Shown here: in pieces, positions 1 through 7,663 of the stretch
Position numbering within the stretch: the stretch's first letter is position 1
How the letters are laid out: each line of letters begins with the position of its first letter
Source of the DNA: Clostridium sp. CAG:628
Lineage (GTDB): Bacteria; Bacillota_I; Bacilli_A; RF39; UBA660
NCBI GenBank assembly: GCA_000438415.1
Contig: FR902239.1
Span: forward strand, 37,236-58,384
Direction of reading: 5' to 3'
DNA: 21,149 nt
The notes under the pieces: model-generated
The model's input: only the letters and a program-made list of their open reading frames with translations
What the model was told of the DNA's origin: nothing
Database searches by the model: none
Made by a program: the position numbers and the translations under genes

Positions 1-1570
1 CTAGGGAAAGAGCTAGTTCTAATTGTTCTTGTGTAGAAAATTTTCTTATGTAATTTTCGTTTTCTATTTCTTCTACAATATGTGATATGTATTCTTTATT
101 TTCTGGAAAGGCTTTAGAACTACTCCCACCTTTAATACCTTCTTGTCCCATTTCAGAACCGGTTCCTGTTTCTAACATTTCCCTATATCTTTCTAAAGTT
201 TTTAATAATTCATTATTAGACCCAACACGAATTGTTTCAGATTTGGCTGTCGCAATAGAATTTACTCTTTGATTTCCAGATGGATCCATTTTGAAACCTC
301 TAAAAATGAAATCACGTTTCTTTTTTCTCATTTTAAGTAAATCATTTAAAATATTACCAGAACTTTTACTTGTAGATAACTCTTTATCATATTCTGTTGA
401 AGAGATGCTAACATATCCTCCTTTATTATTTCTATCAACTAAGTATTTATCAGGTGCAAGTTTTACTAAGCAAAAACATGTTTTAAAGAAGTCTCCTCTC
501 ATAAATGAAGAAGTTTTAAGAATGATTTTTTCCCAATTTAGTAACTCATACTTTTTACCATTTTCTTCATATATGCCACCTAGTTCAATTATTTTATCTT
601 GGTGTTTAAATATGAATAATAGTAAGTCTAGTGCATTGGACGCAGTACTTAGTGCTTTTTCATTAACATCTTTAAAGTTGTTTAGTATGTCCAATTGTTT
701 TTGTGAAACGTTACCTCTTTTAGGGTTAGGTATTCCAAGTAAGTGTGGTATATTGTATTCATTAATGTAATAAATAAACGGAAATGTTGTGCCGTCTAAA
801 AGTTTTGCTTCGTTTGTGACTATATTATCTCCTGAAGTATATATGGAATTATATGTTTCAAAGCATAGATTTATATTTTCAAATAGCACTTTTAATAGTT
901 TATTCATTATGTTATTCGTACTATCAATAGAAATTATATTTCCCATAGGAAAACTTTCAAGTCTAATATCTTCTTTGCTTTTTAAATCTGTTATTTCTTT
1001 ATTAGTTGTTGTAAATACTTTCTTATCAGATGATGCCATATATTCATAACCATCTGATGACTGGTGTAATACTTTATCATCATTTATTCTTTTTGATCCC
1101 TCTTCTGTTATTATGTTTTTCCCAATTGAAGCTTCAATTAAATGAACTAATGATATTTCGTCAAAAGAAAATCTTTTATTTAAGGTATTTGAAAGTTGTT
1201 TTAATCTATCAAATATATCACACCTTAATTCGTTTGGTATTCCGTTTTCTTTAAGGTAGTGTTCTAAATTTAATAGTATGTTTTCTTCATTATAATTCAT
1301 TAATACAAAATCTATGGATTTATTATATGTATCATAAGAAAATCTGTTAATTATTTTATTTATTTTATTAAAATATATGTTAGCTATCATTGCTTGAAGT
1401 TCTTCAACGTCAGATTTTATAGTGATGTCATCTTTGAAGTCATCTAAAAACGATTGTAATTTTAACTCGATTTGATTATAGTTATAAGTAATGTCTGTTT
1501 CCCAATTATTTATATTAGAACCTAACTCTTCAAAAAGCATTTTTAAAAGTGTTCTTTTGTTTTCATTCAT
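1..1570 (-). CDS. Large hypothetical protein, partial (C-terminus beyond left edge)
   Basis: An open frame runs without a stop from an ATG at 1570 to the window edge, 523 codons, and all other long frames here are its antisense shadows. The start is supported by AAGGAG at 1581-1586 and a TATAAT at 1595-1600. The protein is hydrophilic and Asn/Lys/Glu-rich, with no signal peptide or membrane segment in the part seen. Residues 1-130 look helical. Around residue 275 is a segment IPHLLGIPNPKRGN, which loosely resembles the H-LLG core of PBECR-type toxin nucleases found in phage and mobile-element proteins. A basic block (MRKKKRDFIFRG) lies near residue 425, and the seen part ends in a Gly/Ser-rich linker followed by a charged tail. 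I do not recognise the family with confidence. It sits beside a decayed DUF3990/HTH locus, so an accessory or defence-type role is possible but unproven. Confidence 0.8.
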   Translation of the reverse strand, partial: MNENKRTLLKMLFEELGSNINNWETDITYNYNQIELKLQSFLDDFKDDITIKSDVEELQAMIANIYFNKINKIINRFSYDTYNKSIDFVLMNYNEENILLNLEHYLKENGIPNELRCDIFDRLKQLSNTLNKRFSFDEISLVHLIEASIGKNIITEEGSKRINDDKVLHQSSDGYEYMASSDKKVFTTTNKEITDLKSKEDIRLESFPMGNIISIDSTNNIMNKLLKVLFENINLCFETYNSIYTSGDNIVTNEAKLLDGTTFPFIYYINEYNIPHLLGIPNPKRGNVSQKQLDILNNFKDVNEKALSTASNALDLLLFIFKHQDKIIELGGIYEENGKKYELLNWEKIILKTSSFMRGDFFKTCFCLVKLAPDKYLVDRNNKGGYVSISSTEYDKELSTSKSSGNILNDLLKMRKKKRDFIFRGFKMDPSGNQRVNSIATAKSETIRVGSNNELLKTLERYREMLETGTGSEMGQEGIKGGSSSKAFPENKEYISHIVEEIENENYIRKFSTQEQLELALSL

Positions 1571-1580
1571 ATTAATTAGT

Positions 1581-1600
1581 CTCCTTATAATTAAATTATA
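1581..1600 (-). promoter_or_regulatory. -10 box and ribosome binding site of the large minus-strand gene
   Basis: On the minus strand TATAAT (1595-1600) is followed about 8 nt later by AAGGAG (1581-1586), 10 nt before the ATG at 1570. No good -35 hexamer is visible at 16-18 nt. The mRNA leader would be very short. Confidence 0.5.
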
Positions 1601-1747
1601 ACATGATTTATTGTAAATAAAAAGTTAATTCTGTTTTTGATTTCTATTTTATTATAAAATGTCTAAAATTGTTTACAAATAAGCAAAAGAACAGTTTGGC
1701 TTTATATCATCACAACGATATGATTGTATTAATGGAATGAGGATAAT

Positions 1748-1872
1748 ATGTCAAAGATAATTATATATCATGGTTTAAAAGATATTATTATCATAGTAGT
1801 AAAGCTCATAATGATTATGGTTTTGGTTTTATTGTACTTAAGCATTATCAGCAGGCAAAGGGGTATTCTTTT
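1748..1872 (+). pseudogene. Frameshifted remnant of a DUF3990-type gene
   Basis: Starting at an ATG at 1748, behind ATGAGG, the frame reads MSKIIIYHGLKDI, the usual N-terminus of DUF3990 proteins (IIYHGS...). The family's next signature, HNDYGFGF followed by QQAK (compare NDYG-GF-CT...LAKEW), is found a few codons later but in a different frame, from 1807 onward. So there is at least one frameshift between about 1777 and 1800, and the rest of the domain, normally over 100 residues more, is deleted. Because the frame carrying HNDYGFGF is the frame of the downstream HTH gene, the deletion has joined the two. DUF3990 genes are commonly found beside HTH genes and are suspected toxin or ADP-ribosyltransferase-like proteins. 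This copy cannot be functional. Confidence 0.6.
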
Positions 1873-1914
1873 TATAAAATTAATAAGTACTTACCAATTG
1901 AAGAAGTATTAAAC

Positions 1915-2184
1915 TTGTATTCAACTTTGCATGAAGCAGATATAACTAAATTTTTTGATATTGCAAATACATATTTTGATAATAAAGAAATTTCAAATTT
2001 AAAAATAGTAAGGCAAGCAAGTGGTTTGTCTCAAAGTAAACTAGCTAAATTAGCTGGTGTGAAACTTCGTTCAATTCAGATGTATGAACAAAAAAGAAAT
2101 GATATAAATAAGGCACAAGGAGAAACCTTATATAAATTAGCAAAAGTATTAGGATGCAATATAGAAGATTTACTAGATAATTAA
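1915..2184 (+). CDS. XRE-family helix-turn-helix protein, probably antitoxin-like, N-terminus uncertain
   Basis: The C-terminal two thirds is a classical XRE/Cro HTH: LKIVRQASGLSQSKLAKLAG is helices 1-2, VKLRSIQMYEQ is the recognition helix, and the tail TLYKLAKVLGCNIEDLLDN is typical of the fold. The preceding YSTLHEADITKFF segment is a short N-terminal extension seen in HTH proteins that pair with DUF3990 genes. The only conventional start is TTG 1915, without a convincing ribosome binding site. The frame stays open back to 1747 through the DUF3990 remnant, so the original start may have been lost in the deletion. It is followed directly by a terminator. It may be a residual, still translated DNA-binding protein or part of a pseudogene. 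Confidence 0.7.
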   Translation: MYSTLHEADITKFFDIANTYFDNKEISNLKIVRQASGLSQSKLAKLAGVKLRSIQMYEQKRNDINKAQGETLYKLAKVLGCNIEDLLDN

Positions 2185-2212
2185 AAAGTCTCTTGTTGAG
2201 ACTCTTTTTTTG
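2183..2212 (+). terminator. Intrinsic terminator after the HTH gene
   Basis: The stem GTCTC / GAGAC is extended by A/T pairs around a TTGTT loop and followed by seven T residues. The left arm begins in the TAA stop codon. The A-run on the other side could let it act on the opposite strand too. Confidence 0.85.
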
Positions 2213-2234
2213 TAAGTGCTGGCTTTTTCTAAAA

Positions 2235-2253
2235 AAGATGGAATTATTCCACC
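2235..2253 (-). terminator. Intrinsic terminator of thrS
   Basis: Immediately after the thrS stop, the minus strand reads GGTGGAATAATTCCATC, a short stem with a TAA loop, and then TTTTTT. Confidence 0.75.
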
Positions 2254-4017
2254 TTATATGTTTTGTTTTTTTGCACTAATAGCTTCTTTTAATGTTTTTA
2301 TAAATATTTCTTTTGGTAGAGTATATGTTTCAGTACTACCAAATTTTCTATAACTAATAGTACTACTTTCTACTTCTTTGTCTCCTAAAATTAAAGTTAT
2401 AGGATTTTTCTTTGTTTGACTTTCTCTCATTTTGTATGATAGTTTTTCGTTTCTATCATCTAGGTTAACCCTTATATTCATATCGTCTAAATCTTTATAA
2501 ACTTCTTTTGCATATTCTAAGTGGTAGTCATTGTTTACTGGAATTATGTTAACTTCAGTTGGGCATAACCATAGTGGGAAAGCTCCTTTTGTTTCTTCCA
2601 TTAGGAATGCAGTAAATCTATCAAATGTTCCAAATATAGCGCGGTGAATAACTACTGGAGTTTTCTTTGAACCATCTTTGTCTATATATGATAAGTCAAA
2701 TCTTCTAGGAAGTAAGAAGTCTAATTGACAAGTAGAAAGTGTTACTTCTGGTCCCACTGCTGGTTTTACTTCAACATCTAGTTTTGGACCGTAGAACGCA
2801 GCTTCTCCAATTGCTTCTTTGTATGGACAACCATATTCATTTAATACTTCTCTTAGTTTGTCTTCCGCAGTATTCCACATCTCATCGTCATCAAAATATT
2901 TTTCTTTGTCTTCTGGGTCTCTTAGTGAAAGTCTGAAACTGTAGTTTTTGAAACCAAAGTCTTTATATACATCAAGTATTAGTGATACTACTTTTTTAAA
3001 TTCTTCTTTTATTTGTTCAGGAGTTACAAATAAGTGAGCATCATTTTGACACATGCATCTTACTCTTTCTAGACCTTTTACTGCACCAGAAGCTTCATAT
3101 CTAAAGTCTGTTGCAAATTCGCCTATTCTTATTGGTAAGTCTCTATAAGAGTGTAAGTCATTTGCATAAATTAGCATATGATGTGGGCAGTTCATTGGAC
3201 GAAGTACAAATTCTTCATCGTCTACTTTCATCATTGGGAACATATTTTCTTTATAGTGATCCCAGTGTCCACTTGTTTTATATAGTTCAGTTGTTCCAAC
3301 ACATGGTGTATACACATGTAAGTATCCCATTTTTCTTTCTTTTTCATAGATATAATTTTCTAGTTGTTTTCTTATGATAGCACCATTAGGAAGCCATAAA
3401 GGCATTCCTTTTCCAACTAAGTCACTAGTCATGAATATTGATAAATCTTTACCTATTTTTCTATGGTCTCTTTCTTTTGCTTCTGCTAATTCTGTAAGGT
3501 AGTTATTTAAATCTTCTTCGTTATCAAAGCATACTCCGTAAATTCTTTGAAGCATTTTGTTTTTAGCGTCACCCTTCCAGTATGCTCCACTTACTTTTAG
3601 AAGTTTAAAGTATTTTAGTTCTTTTACTGTTTCAACGTGAGGGCCCCTACAAAGGTCAGTGAAATCTCCTTGAGTATAGCAACTTATTACAGTACTATTT
3701 TCATCCATTCTACTAATTAAGTCTATCTTGTATGGATCATTCTTAAATCTTTCTAAAGCTTCTTCTTTTGTAAGTTCGTGTCTTACTATACGTTTTCCGT
3801 CTTTAGCTATTTTCTTCATTTCCTTTTCTATTTTTTCTAGGTCTTCTTCTTTTATTACAGTGTCACCTAAATCAATGTCATAGTAAAATCCTTCTTCAAT
3901 AACTGGTCCTACCCAGAACTTAGCATTTGGGTATAAATGCTGCACCGCTTGCGCTAATAAATGGGCACATGAGTGGTTCATTACACTTAGTTTTTCGTTT
4001 TCTTTAATGTTTATCAT
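2254..4017 (-). CDS. thrS: Threonine--tRNA ligase, short form lacking the TGS domain
   Basis: Charges tRNA-Thr with threonine in the cytoplasm. The sequence starts almost at once in the editing domain (HSCAHLLAQAV at about residue 16, with its zinc-type histidines, and CRGPHV further on). It continues through the class II core: RPMNCPHH with the zinc Cys/His, motif 2 around FRYEASGAVKGLERVRC, and motif 3 HRAIFGTFDRF. It ends in the anticodon-binding domain, from about FPLWLCPTEV to the C-terminus. At 587 residues it is about 50-60 shorter than the usual 640, and what is missing is the N-terminal TGS domain. Because the T-box terminator ends about 28 nt before this ATG, no upstream coding room exists. 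It is monocistronic, T-box regulated, and divergent from the methyltransferase gene. Confidence 0.97.
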   Translation of the reverse strand: MINIKENEKLSVMNHSCAHLLAQAVQHLYPNAKFWVGPVIEEGFYYDIDLGDTVIKEEDLEKIEKEMKKIAKDGKRIVRHELTKEEALERFKNDPYKIDLISRMDENSTVISCYTQGDFTDLCRGPHVETVKELKYFKLLKVSGAYWKGDAKNKMLQRIYGVCFDNEEDLNNYLTELAEAKERDHRKIGKDLSIFMTSDLVGKGMPLWLPNGAIIRKQLENYIYEKERKMGYLHVYTPCVGTTELYKTSGHWDHYKENMFPMMKVDDEEFVLRPMNCPHHMLIYANDLHSYRDLPIRIGEFATDFRYEASGAVKGLERVRCMCQNDAHLFVTPEQIKEEFKKVVSLILDVYKDFGFKNYSFRLSLRDPEDKEKYFDDDEMWNTAEDKLREVLNEYGCPYKEAIGEAAFYGPKLDVEVKPAVGPEVTLSTCQLDFLLPRRFDLSYIDKDGSKKTPVVIHRAIFGTFDRFTAFLMEETKGAFPLWLCPTEVNIIPVNNDYHLEYAKEVYKDLDDMNIRVNLDDRNEKLSYKMRESQTKKNPITLILGDKEVESSTISYRKFGSTETYTLPKEIFIKTLKEAISAKKQNI

Positions 4018-4044
4018 TTTTATCTTCCTTTCTTTTTGTTAAAT

Positions 4045-4073
4045 GAAAAAGCACCCTTTTAAAGGAGTGCTTT
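4045..4073 (-). terminator. Regulated terminator of the thrS T-box
   Basis: On the minus strand AAAGCACTCC and AAGGGTGC form a stem around a short loop and are followed by TTTTT. The left arm overlaps the strand needed for the antiterminator, giving the usual T-box exclusion. Confidence 0.9.
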
Positions 4074-4232
4074 ACACGGTACCATCCATTTTTAACTTTA
4101 TTTAAATAACGAGGTTTTCCCCGGGAACATCTTTCGAGTCCTGTTCATAGGTAGTAACTAATAAGTTATTTAATTGTCTTACACCATATACAATTCGCTT
4201 TTGTAAATAATTATTATTAGTCGTGTCCTAAT
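4045..4232 (-). promoter_or_regulatory. T-box leader (tRNA-Thr sensing) of thrS
   Basis: All parts of a T-box can be drawn on the minus strand. Stem I has a basal UAGG/CCUA pair (4227-4230 with 4148-4151) and an upper ACUAAUAA/UUAUUAGU pair (4214-4221 with 4157-4164). The 3' side of the internal loop between them is UACUA, presenting the Thr codon ACU (4153-4155) followed by a purine. A stem III hairpin follows (GAACA...UGUUC). The antiterminator pairs GGA/UCC and GUG/CAC around a UGGUACC bulge (T-box motif at 4075-4088). UGGU is complementary to the ACCA end of an uncharged tRNA with discriminator A. The CACUCC strand is shared with the terminator, so uncharged tRNA-Thr would switch thrS on. 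Confidence 0.92.
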
Positions 4233-4253
4233 CAAAACATTTAACTGAATATA

Positions 4254-4281
4254 ATTTTACCACTTTTTCTTAAAATTTCAA
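4254..4281 (-). promoter_or_regulatory. Promoter of thrS
   Basis: On the minus strand TTGAAA (4276-4281), a 16-nt spacer and TAAAAT (4254-4259). Transcription would start around 4247, just before the T-box stem I. Confidence 0.65.
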
Positions 4282-4312
4282 CTTTTTTCTTCTATATTTT
4301 TTTGAAATTTGT

Positions 4313-4329
4313 TATTATAGTGTAGGTGA
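4313..4329 (+). promoter_or_regulatory. -10 box and ribosome binding site of the methyltransferase gene
   Basis: TATTAT at 4313-4318 and AGGTGA at 4324-4329 precede the ATG at 4336. If both are used, the leader is nearly absent. The -35 region is not clear. This promoter lies back to back with the thrS promoter. Confidence 0.45.
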
Positions 4330-4335
4330 AGAAAA

Positions 4336-5112
4336 ATGAATGAAAGAGAACTAGTTAAATATTATAATAAATTTAATGAAGATAAAAGGCTTAGTAGAAG
4401 ACATGGGATAGTTGAGTTTGAGACTGCTATAAAGTATATTAATATGTATTTAAGTAATTTTAAAAATGCGAAGATACTGGATGTGGGTGCTGGTACTGGA
4501 AGGTATTGTATGTACTTTAGTAACTTAGGGTATGACGTGACAGCAGTTGAGTTAGTTAAACATAATTTAAGAGTGATAGAAAAAAATTGTCCTAGTGTTA
4601 AGAGTTATTTAGGGAATGCGATAGATTTAAGTGGTTTCGAAAGTAATAGTTTTGATGTAGTTATATTATTTGGGCCAATGTATCATTTGATTAGTTTTGA
4701 AGATAAAGTGAAAGCTTTAAATGAAGCTAAAAGAGTTATTAAAGATAATGGTTATATTTTTATTAGTTATTATATGAATGATTATGCTATTATGAAACAT
4801 GGATTTATTGATAAGAATATAAAAGTGGCTTTTGAAAAGAAAAATGTTAACGAAGAGTTTCACGTTGTAAGTAAGGAAAATGATTTATATAGTTTTGTTA
4901 CAATGGAAGAGATAGATAAGTTAAAGAATGAATGTAAGTTAGTTAGGGAAAAGATTATTAGTCAAGACGGGCTTACTGATTATTTTAGAAGAGAGATTAA
5001 TAGTTTGGATGAAAAGGAGTTTAATCTATACCTAAAATATCACTTTAGTATTTGTGAAAAGTATGAGTTTTTAGGAACAAGTAGTCATGTATTAGATATA
5101 TTAAAAAAATAG
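4336..5112 (+). CDS. Class I SAM-dependent methyltransferase
   Basis: 258 residues. Motif I ILDVGAGTGRY (about residues 47-57) is the SAM-binding glycine loop. The acidic end of strand 2 is TAVEL (about 70-74), and the motif IV region is FDVVILFGPMYHL (about 97-109), with the conserved methyltransferase fold order. The N-terminal 35 residues (MNERELVKYYNKFNEDKR...) and the C-terminal region from about residue 185 are likely substrate-specific. The start is set by AGGTGA six nt upstream. The substrate cannot be told from the sequence; it resembles generic Methyltransf_11/25 proteins. It is a single gene, divergent from thrS and convergent with metG. Confidence 0.9.
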   Translation: MNERELVKYYNKFNEDKRLSRRHGIVEFETAIKYINMYLSNFKNAKILDVGAGTGRYCMYFSNLGYDVTAVELVKHNLRVIEKNCPSVKSYLGNAIDLSGFESNSFDVVILFGPMYHLISFEDKVKALNEAKRVIKDNGYIFISYYMNDYAIMKHGFIDKNIKVAFEKKNVNEEFHVVSKENDLYSFVTMEEIDKLKNECKLVREKIISQDGLTDYFRREINSLDEKEFNLYLKYHFSICEKYEFLGTSSHVLDILKK

Positions 5113-5125
5113 CCGAGGCTATTTT
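5105..5125. terminator. Bidirectional terminator shared by the methyltransferase gene and metG
   Basis: AAAAATAGCC-GA-GGCTATTTTTC is a near-perfect hairpin with A- and T-runs on both sides. The methyltransferase TAG (5110-5112) is in the left arm and the metG TAG (5119-5121, minus) is in the right arm. Confidence 0.9.
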
Positions 5126-6699
5126 TCATTATCTGTTTTCATAAGTTCAATAAGTTTTTCTTCTTCTTTTTTAGCATCTAATCTTTGGAATAAAGGTGAA
5201 ACTTTTTCTTCTACTTTATTACCTGTTAAATCTAATGTAGTTTTTAAGCTATTATATGAAGTTAAATCTTCATCATGAATATTTAATTGTTCTAATATTT
5301 TATTACTTGTGTCTGGTATAAATGGATATAATAATATACCTATTTTTCTTATTGTATTATATAAATTATACATAACTTGATTTAAAAGATCTGTTTTTTC
5401 TTCTTTTGCTAATACCCAAGGAGTTGTTTCGTCAATGTATTTATTTGTTCTTGAAACTATATTCATTATATGACTTATAGCATTTTGTATATTAATACTT
5501 TCTATTTCTTTTTCATAAAGATTTATTTCATCATTTATATAATTATCAAGTTTATCATCAAAATCTGTTTTTGTATTAGTTTTAGTAATAAAACCATTAA
5601 AATACTTATTTATCATTGCAATTGATCTATTAACTAAGTTTCCTAAATCATTACATAATTCTGTATTATATTTTTCTATAAAGAAACTAGGTGTGAATTC
5701 TCCATCTTGACCATATGGTAAACTTCTTAAAATAGTATATCTTACCGAATCTACTCCATATTCTTTAGCTAAAGTATCAGGGTATATTGTATTTCCTTTA
5801 CTTTTACTCATTTTACCATCTTTCATCATAATAAAGTCATGTACAAATAGTTTTTTTGGTAATGGTAAATTTAAAGCCATTAAGAATATAGGCCAATAAA
5901 TTGCATGAAATCTAAGTATATCTTTTCCTATTATTTGTATATCTGCTGGCCAATACTTTTTAAATAATGTATCATCTTCAGTCATATAACCAAGTGCAGT
6001 TACATAGTTTAGTAAAGCGTCAAGCCATACATACATTACATGTTTAGGATCATTTGGTACAGGTATTCCCCAGTCAAATGTTGTTCTAGAAATGCATAAA
6101 TCTTCTATACCTACATTAATAAAACTATTCATTATTTCATTTTTCTTAGTTACTGGTACTAAAAAGTCAGGATTTTCTTTATAAAATTCTTTTAATCTAT
6201 TTTCATATTTTTTCATATTAAAGAAATAAGTTTCTTCTTCAACTTCTTTTACTTCTCTCATGCAACTTGGACATAAACCATTTACTAGTTGGCTTTCTGT
6301 ATAAAATGTTTCGCATGGGACACAATATTTACCTTTATATTTTCCTAAATATATATCGCCTTGATTATAAAGAATTTCAAAACATTTTTGAACACTTTGC
6401 ATATGAGTTTTATTAGTTGTTCTTATAAAACCTGTGTTACTAATGTTTAGATAACTCCATAATTCAGTAGTCATAGATGCCATTTTATCAGTGTATTCTT
6501 GTGGTGTTATGCCTAGGGTTTCACTCTTTTTTTGTATTTTTTCTCCATGTTCATCTAATCCAGTTAAAAAGTATACATCTCTACCTTTTTGACGATTATA
6601 TCTTGCTAGTACATCTGCAAGTATTGTTGTATATGCTGTACCTATATGAAATTTACCACTTGGATAGTATATAGGTGTTGTTATGTAAAATTTATTCAT
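5119..6699 (-). CDS. metG: Methionine--tRNA ligase, without C-terminal tRNA-binding domain
   Basis: Charges initiator and elongator tRNA-Met. The class I signatures are clear: PSGKFHIGTAYT (HIGH motif, about residues 13-24) and KMSKSKGN (about 296). A CP-insertion zinc knuckle with two Cys pairs (CVPC and CPSC) lies near residues 127-150. The anticodon-binding helical domain follows, with NDLGNLVNRS. At 526 residues it stops where longer enzymes such as that of B. subtilis (about 660) carry a C-terminal EMAPII-like tRNA-binding domain; only a charged helix remains. ATG 6699 is fixed by GAGGAG at 6708-6713. Single gene with its own promoter. Confidence 0.97.
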   Translation of the reverse strand: MNKFYITTPIYYPSGKFHIGTAYTTILADVLARYNRQKGRDVYFLTGLDEHGEKIQKKSETLGITPQEYTDKMASMTTELWSYLNISNTGFIRTTNKTHMQSVQKCFEILYNQGDIYLGKYKGKYCVPCETFYTESQLVNGLCPSCMREVKEVEEETYFFNMKKYENRLKEFYKENPDFLVPVTKKNEIMNSFINVGIEDLCISRTTFDWGIPVPNDPKHVMYVWLDALLNYVTALGYMTEDDTLFKKYWPADIQIIGKDILRFHAIYWPIFLMALNLPLPKKLFVHDFIMMKDGKMSKSKGNTIYPDTLAKEYGVDSVRYTILRSLPYGQDGEFTPSFFIEKYNTELCNDLGNLVNRSIAMINKYFNGFITKTNTKTDFDDKLDNYINDEINLYEKEIESINIQNAISHIMNIVSRTNKYIDETTPWVLAKEEKTDLLNQVMYNLYNTIRKIGILLYPFIPDTSNKILEQLNIHDEDLTSYNSLKTTLDLTGNKVEEKVSPLFQRLDAKKEEEKLIELMKTDNEK

Positions 6700-6707
6700 A
6701 TTGTCAT

Positions 6708-6748
6708 CTCCTCATTAAAAATTATACACTATTTTTCTTTTAAATCAA
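6708..6748 (-). promoter_or_regulatory. Promoter and ribosome binding site of metG
   Basis: On the minus strand TTGATT (6743-6748), a 16-nt spacer, TATAAT (6721-6726), then GAGGAG (6708-6713) before the ATG. There is no room for a T-box, unlike thrS. The inserted IS begins only about 30 bp upstream of the -35. Confidence 0.8.
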
Positions 6749-6778
6749 ATAGTAAATAGCAAAAAGATGAAGTTATTA

Positions 6779-6803
6779 TGAACTGAACCCCAAAAGTTGG
6801 ATA
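6779..6803 (+). repeat. IS left terminal inverted repeat
   Basis: TGAACTGAACCCC, then a variable stretch, then TTGGATA. Reading inward it matches the right end at TGA, TGAACCCC and TTGGA. Confidence 0.85.
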
Positions 6804-6818
6804 GTTTATAAATAGTTT

Positions 6819-7628
6819 CTAATTAGAGGATTGTAACCTGTAATTTACAGGAGACAGTCCTTTTAATTTTACTTTAATTCTATCATAATTATAATAATTA
6901 ATATAGTCATCAATCGCTAAAATTAATTCATCTAGTGTTTTGTATTTATCTTCTTGATCGTAAAACATTTCAGTTTTAAGTAATCCAAAAAAGTTTTCCA
7001 TCATTCCATTATCCATACTATTTCCTTTTCTGGACATGCTTTGTTTTATACCTTTATTTTTTAGTCTTTGCTGATAAGATTGGTGTTGATATTGCTATCC
7101 CTGATCTGAATGAAATATTAATCCTTCTAGATTTTTACTGTCAAATGCTTTATTAAGCATATCATTTATCTGCTCTAGATTTGGTGATTTAGAAGTGTTA
7201 TAAGAAATAACTTCATCGTTAAATTCATCTAATATTGGTGATAAATAACATTTTTCTCCTCGAAGATTAAATTCTGTTACATATGTGTACCATTTTTTAT
7301 TTGACTTATCTGCATTAAAATTTCTTTCAATTAAATTATCAGCTATCTTACCAAAAGTTCCCATATAAGAAGAATATTTTCTTTTGTTTCTTTTTTGTGG
7401 TTTTAAACCTAATTTAACCATTATTCTATAAACTTTTTTATGATTAACATTATAACCTTGATTTCTTAATTCTAACATAATTCTACGATAACCATATCTT
7501 TCTTTATTATTAATAAATATTTCTTTTATTTTATTTAATATTTCTTTATTTTTATCATCTTTATCTATTTTAGATAATGTATAGTAATATACTGATTTAG
7601 CTAAGCCAGATACTTGTAGAAGAATCAT
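6819..7628 (-). pseudogene. IS150-like transposase OrfB (rve/DDE integrase), broken
   Basis: The N-terminal HTH_21 part reads SVYYYTLSK ... RYGYRRIMLELRNQG. The integrase core follows with LDEFNDEVISY, HSDQG and ENFFGLLKTEMFY, and the C-terminus NYYNYDRIKVKLKGLSPVNYR is typical. Two lesions are visible. After HSDQG the invariant Trp (HSDQGWQYQ) is TAG at 7092-7094, a one-base change from TGG; the same frame then continues intact to 6819. The first catalytic Asp (T-D-V-T-E-F in the family) is Tyr (TAT, 7281-7283). The frame is open further upstream and would normally be reached by -1 slippage from orfA, for example on the A7 run at 7715-7721. Confidence 0.93.
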
Positions 7629-7663
7629 TAATGGATATGTTAGCCGAAGTTCACTTACAACAT

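Noticed and set aside
87..1254. Plus-strand open frames in the first 1.3 kb
   Set aside because: They are the antisense of a continuous 523-codon minus-strand frame with a proper start; they have low-complexity Ser/Phe/Leu-rich sequences and no ribosome binding sites.
2739..3377. Plus-strand open frames opposite thrS
   Set aside because: Leu/His-rich antisense shadows of a clearly identified synthetase gene. The same applies to frames opposite metG, gpmI, spo0A, pgk, gap, the ATPase and the kinase.
7092..7094. TAG in the transposase as a recoded codon
   Set aside because: The window uses TGG for Trp, and TAG ends several household genes, including metG and spo0A; a nonsense mutation is simpler.
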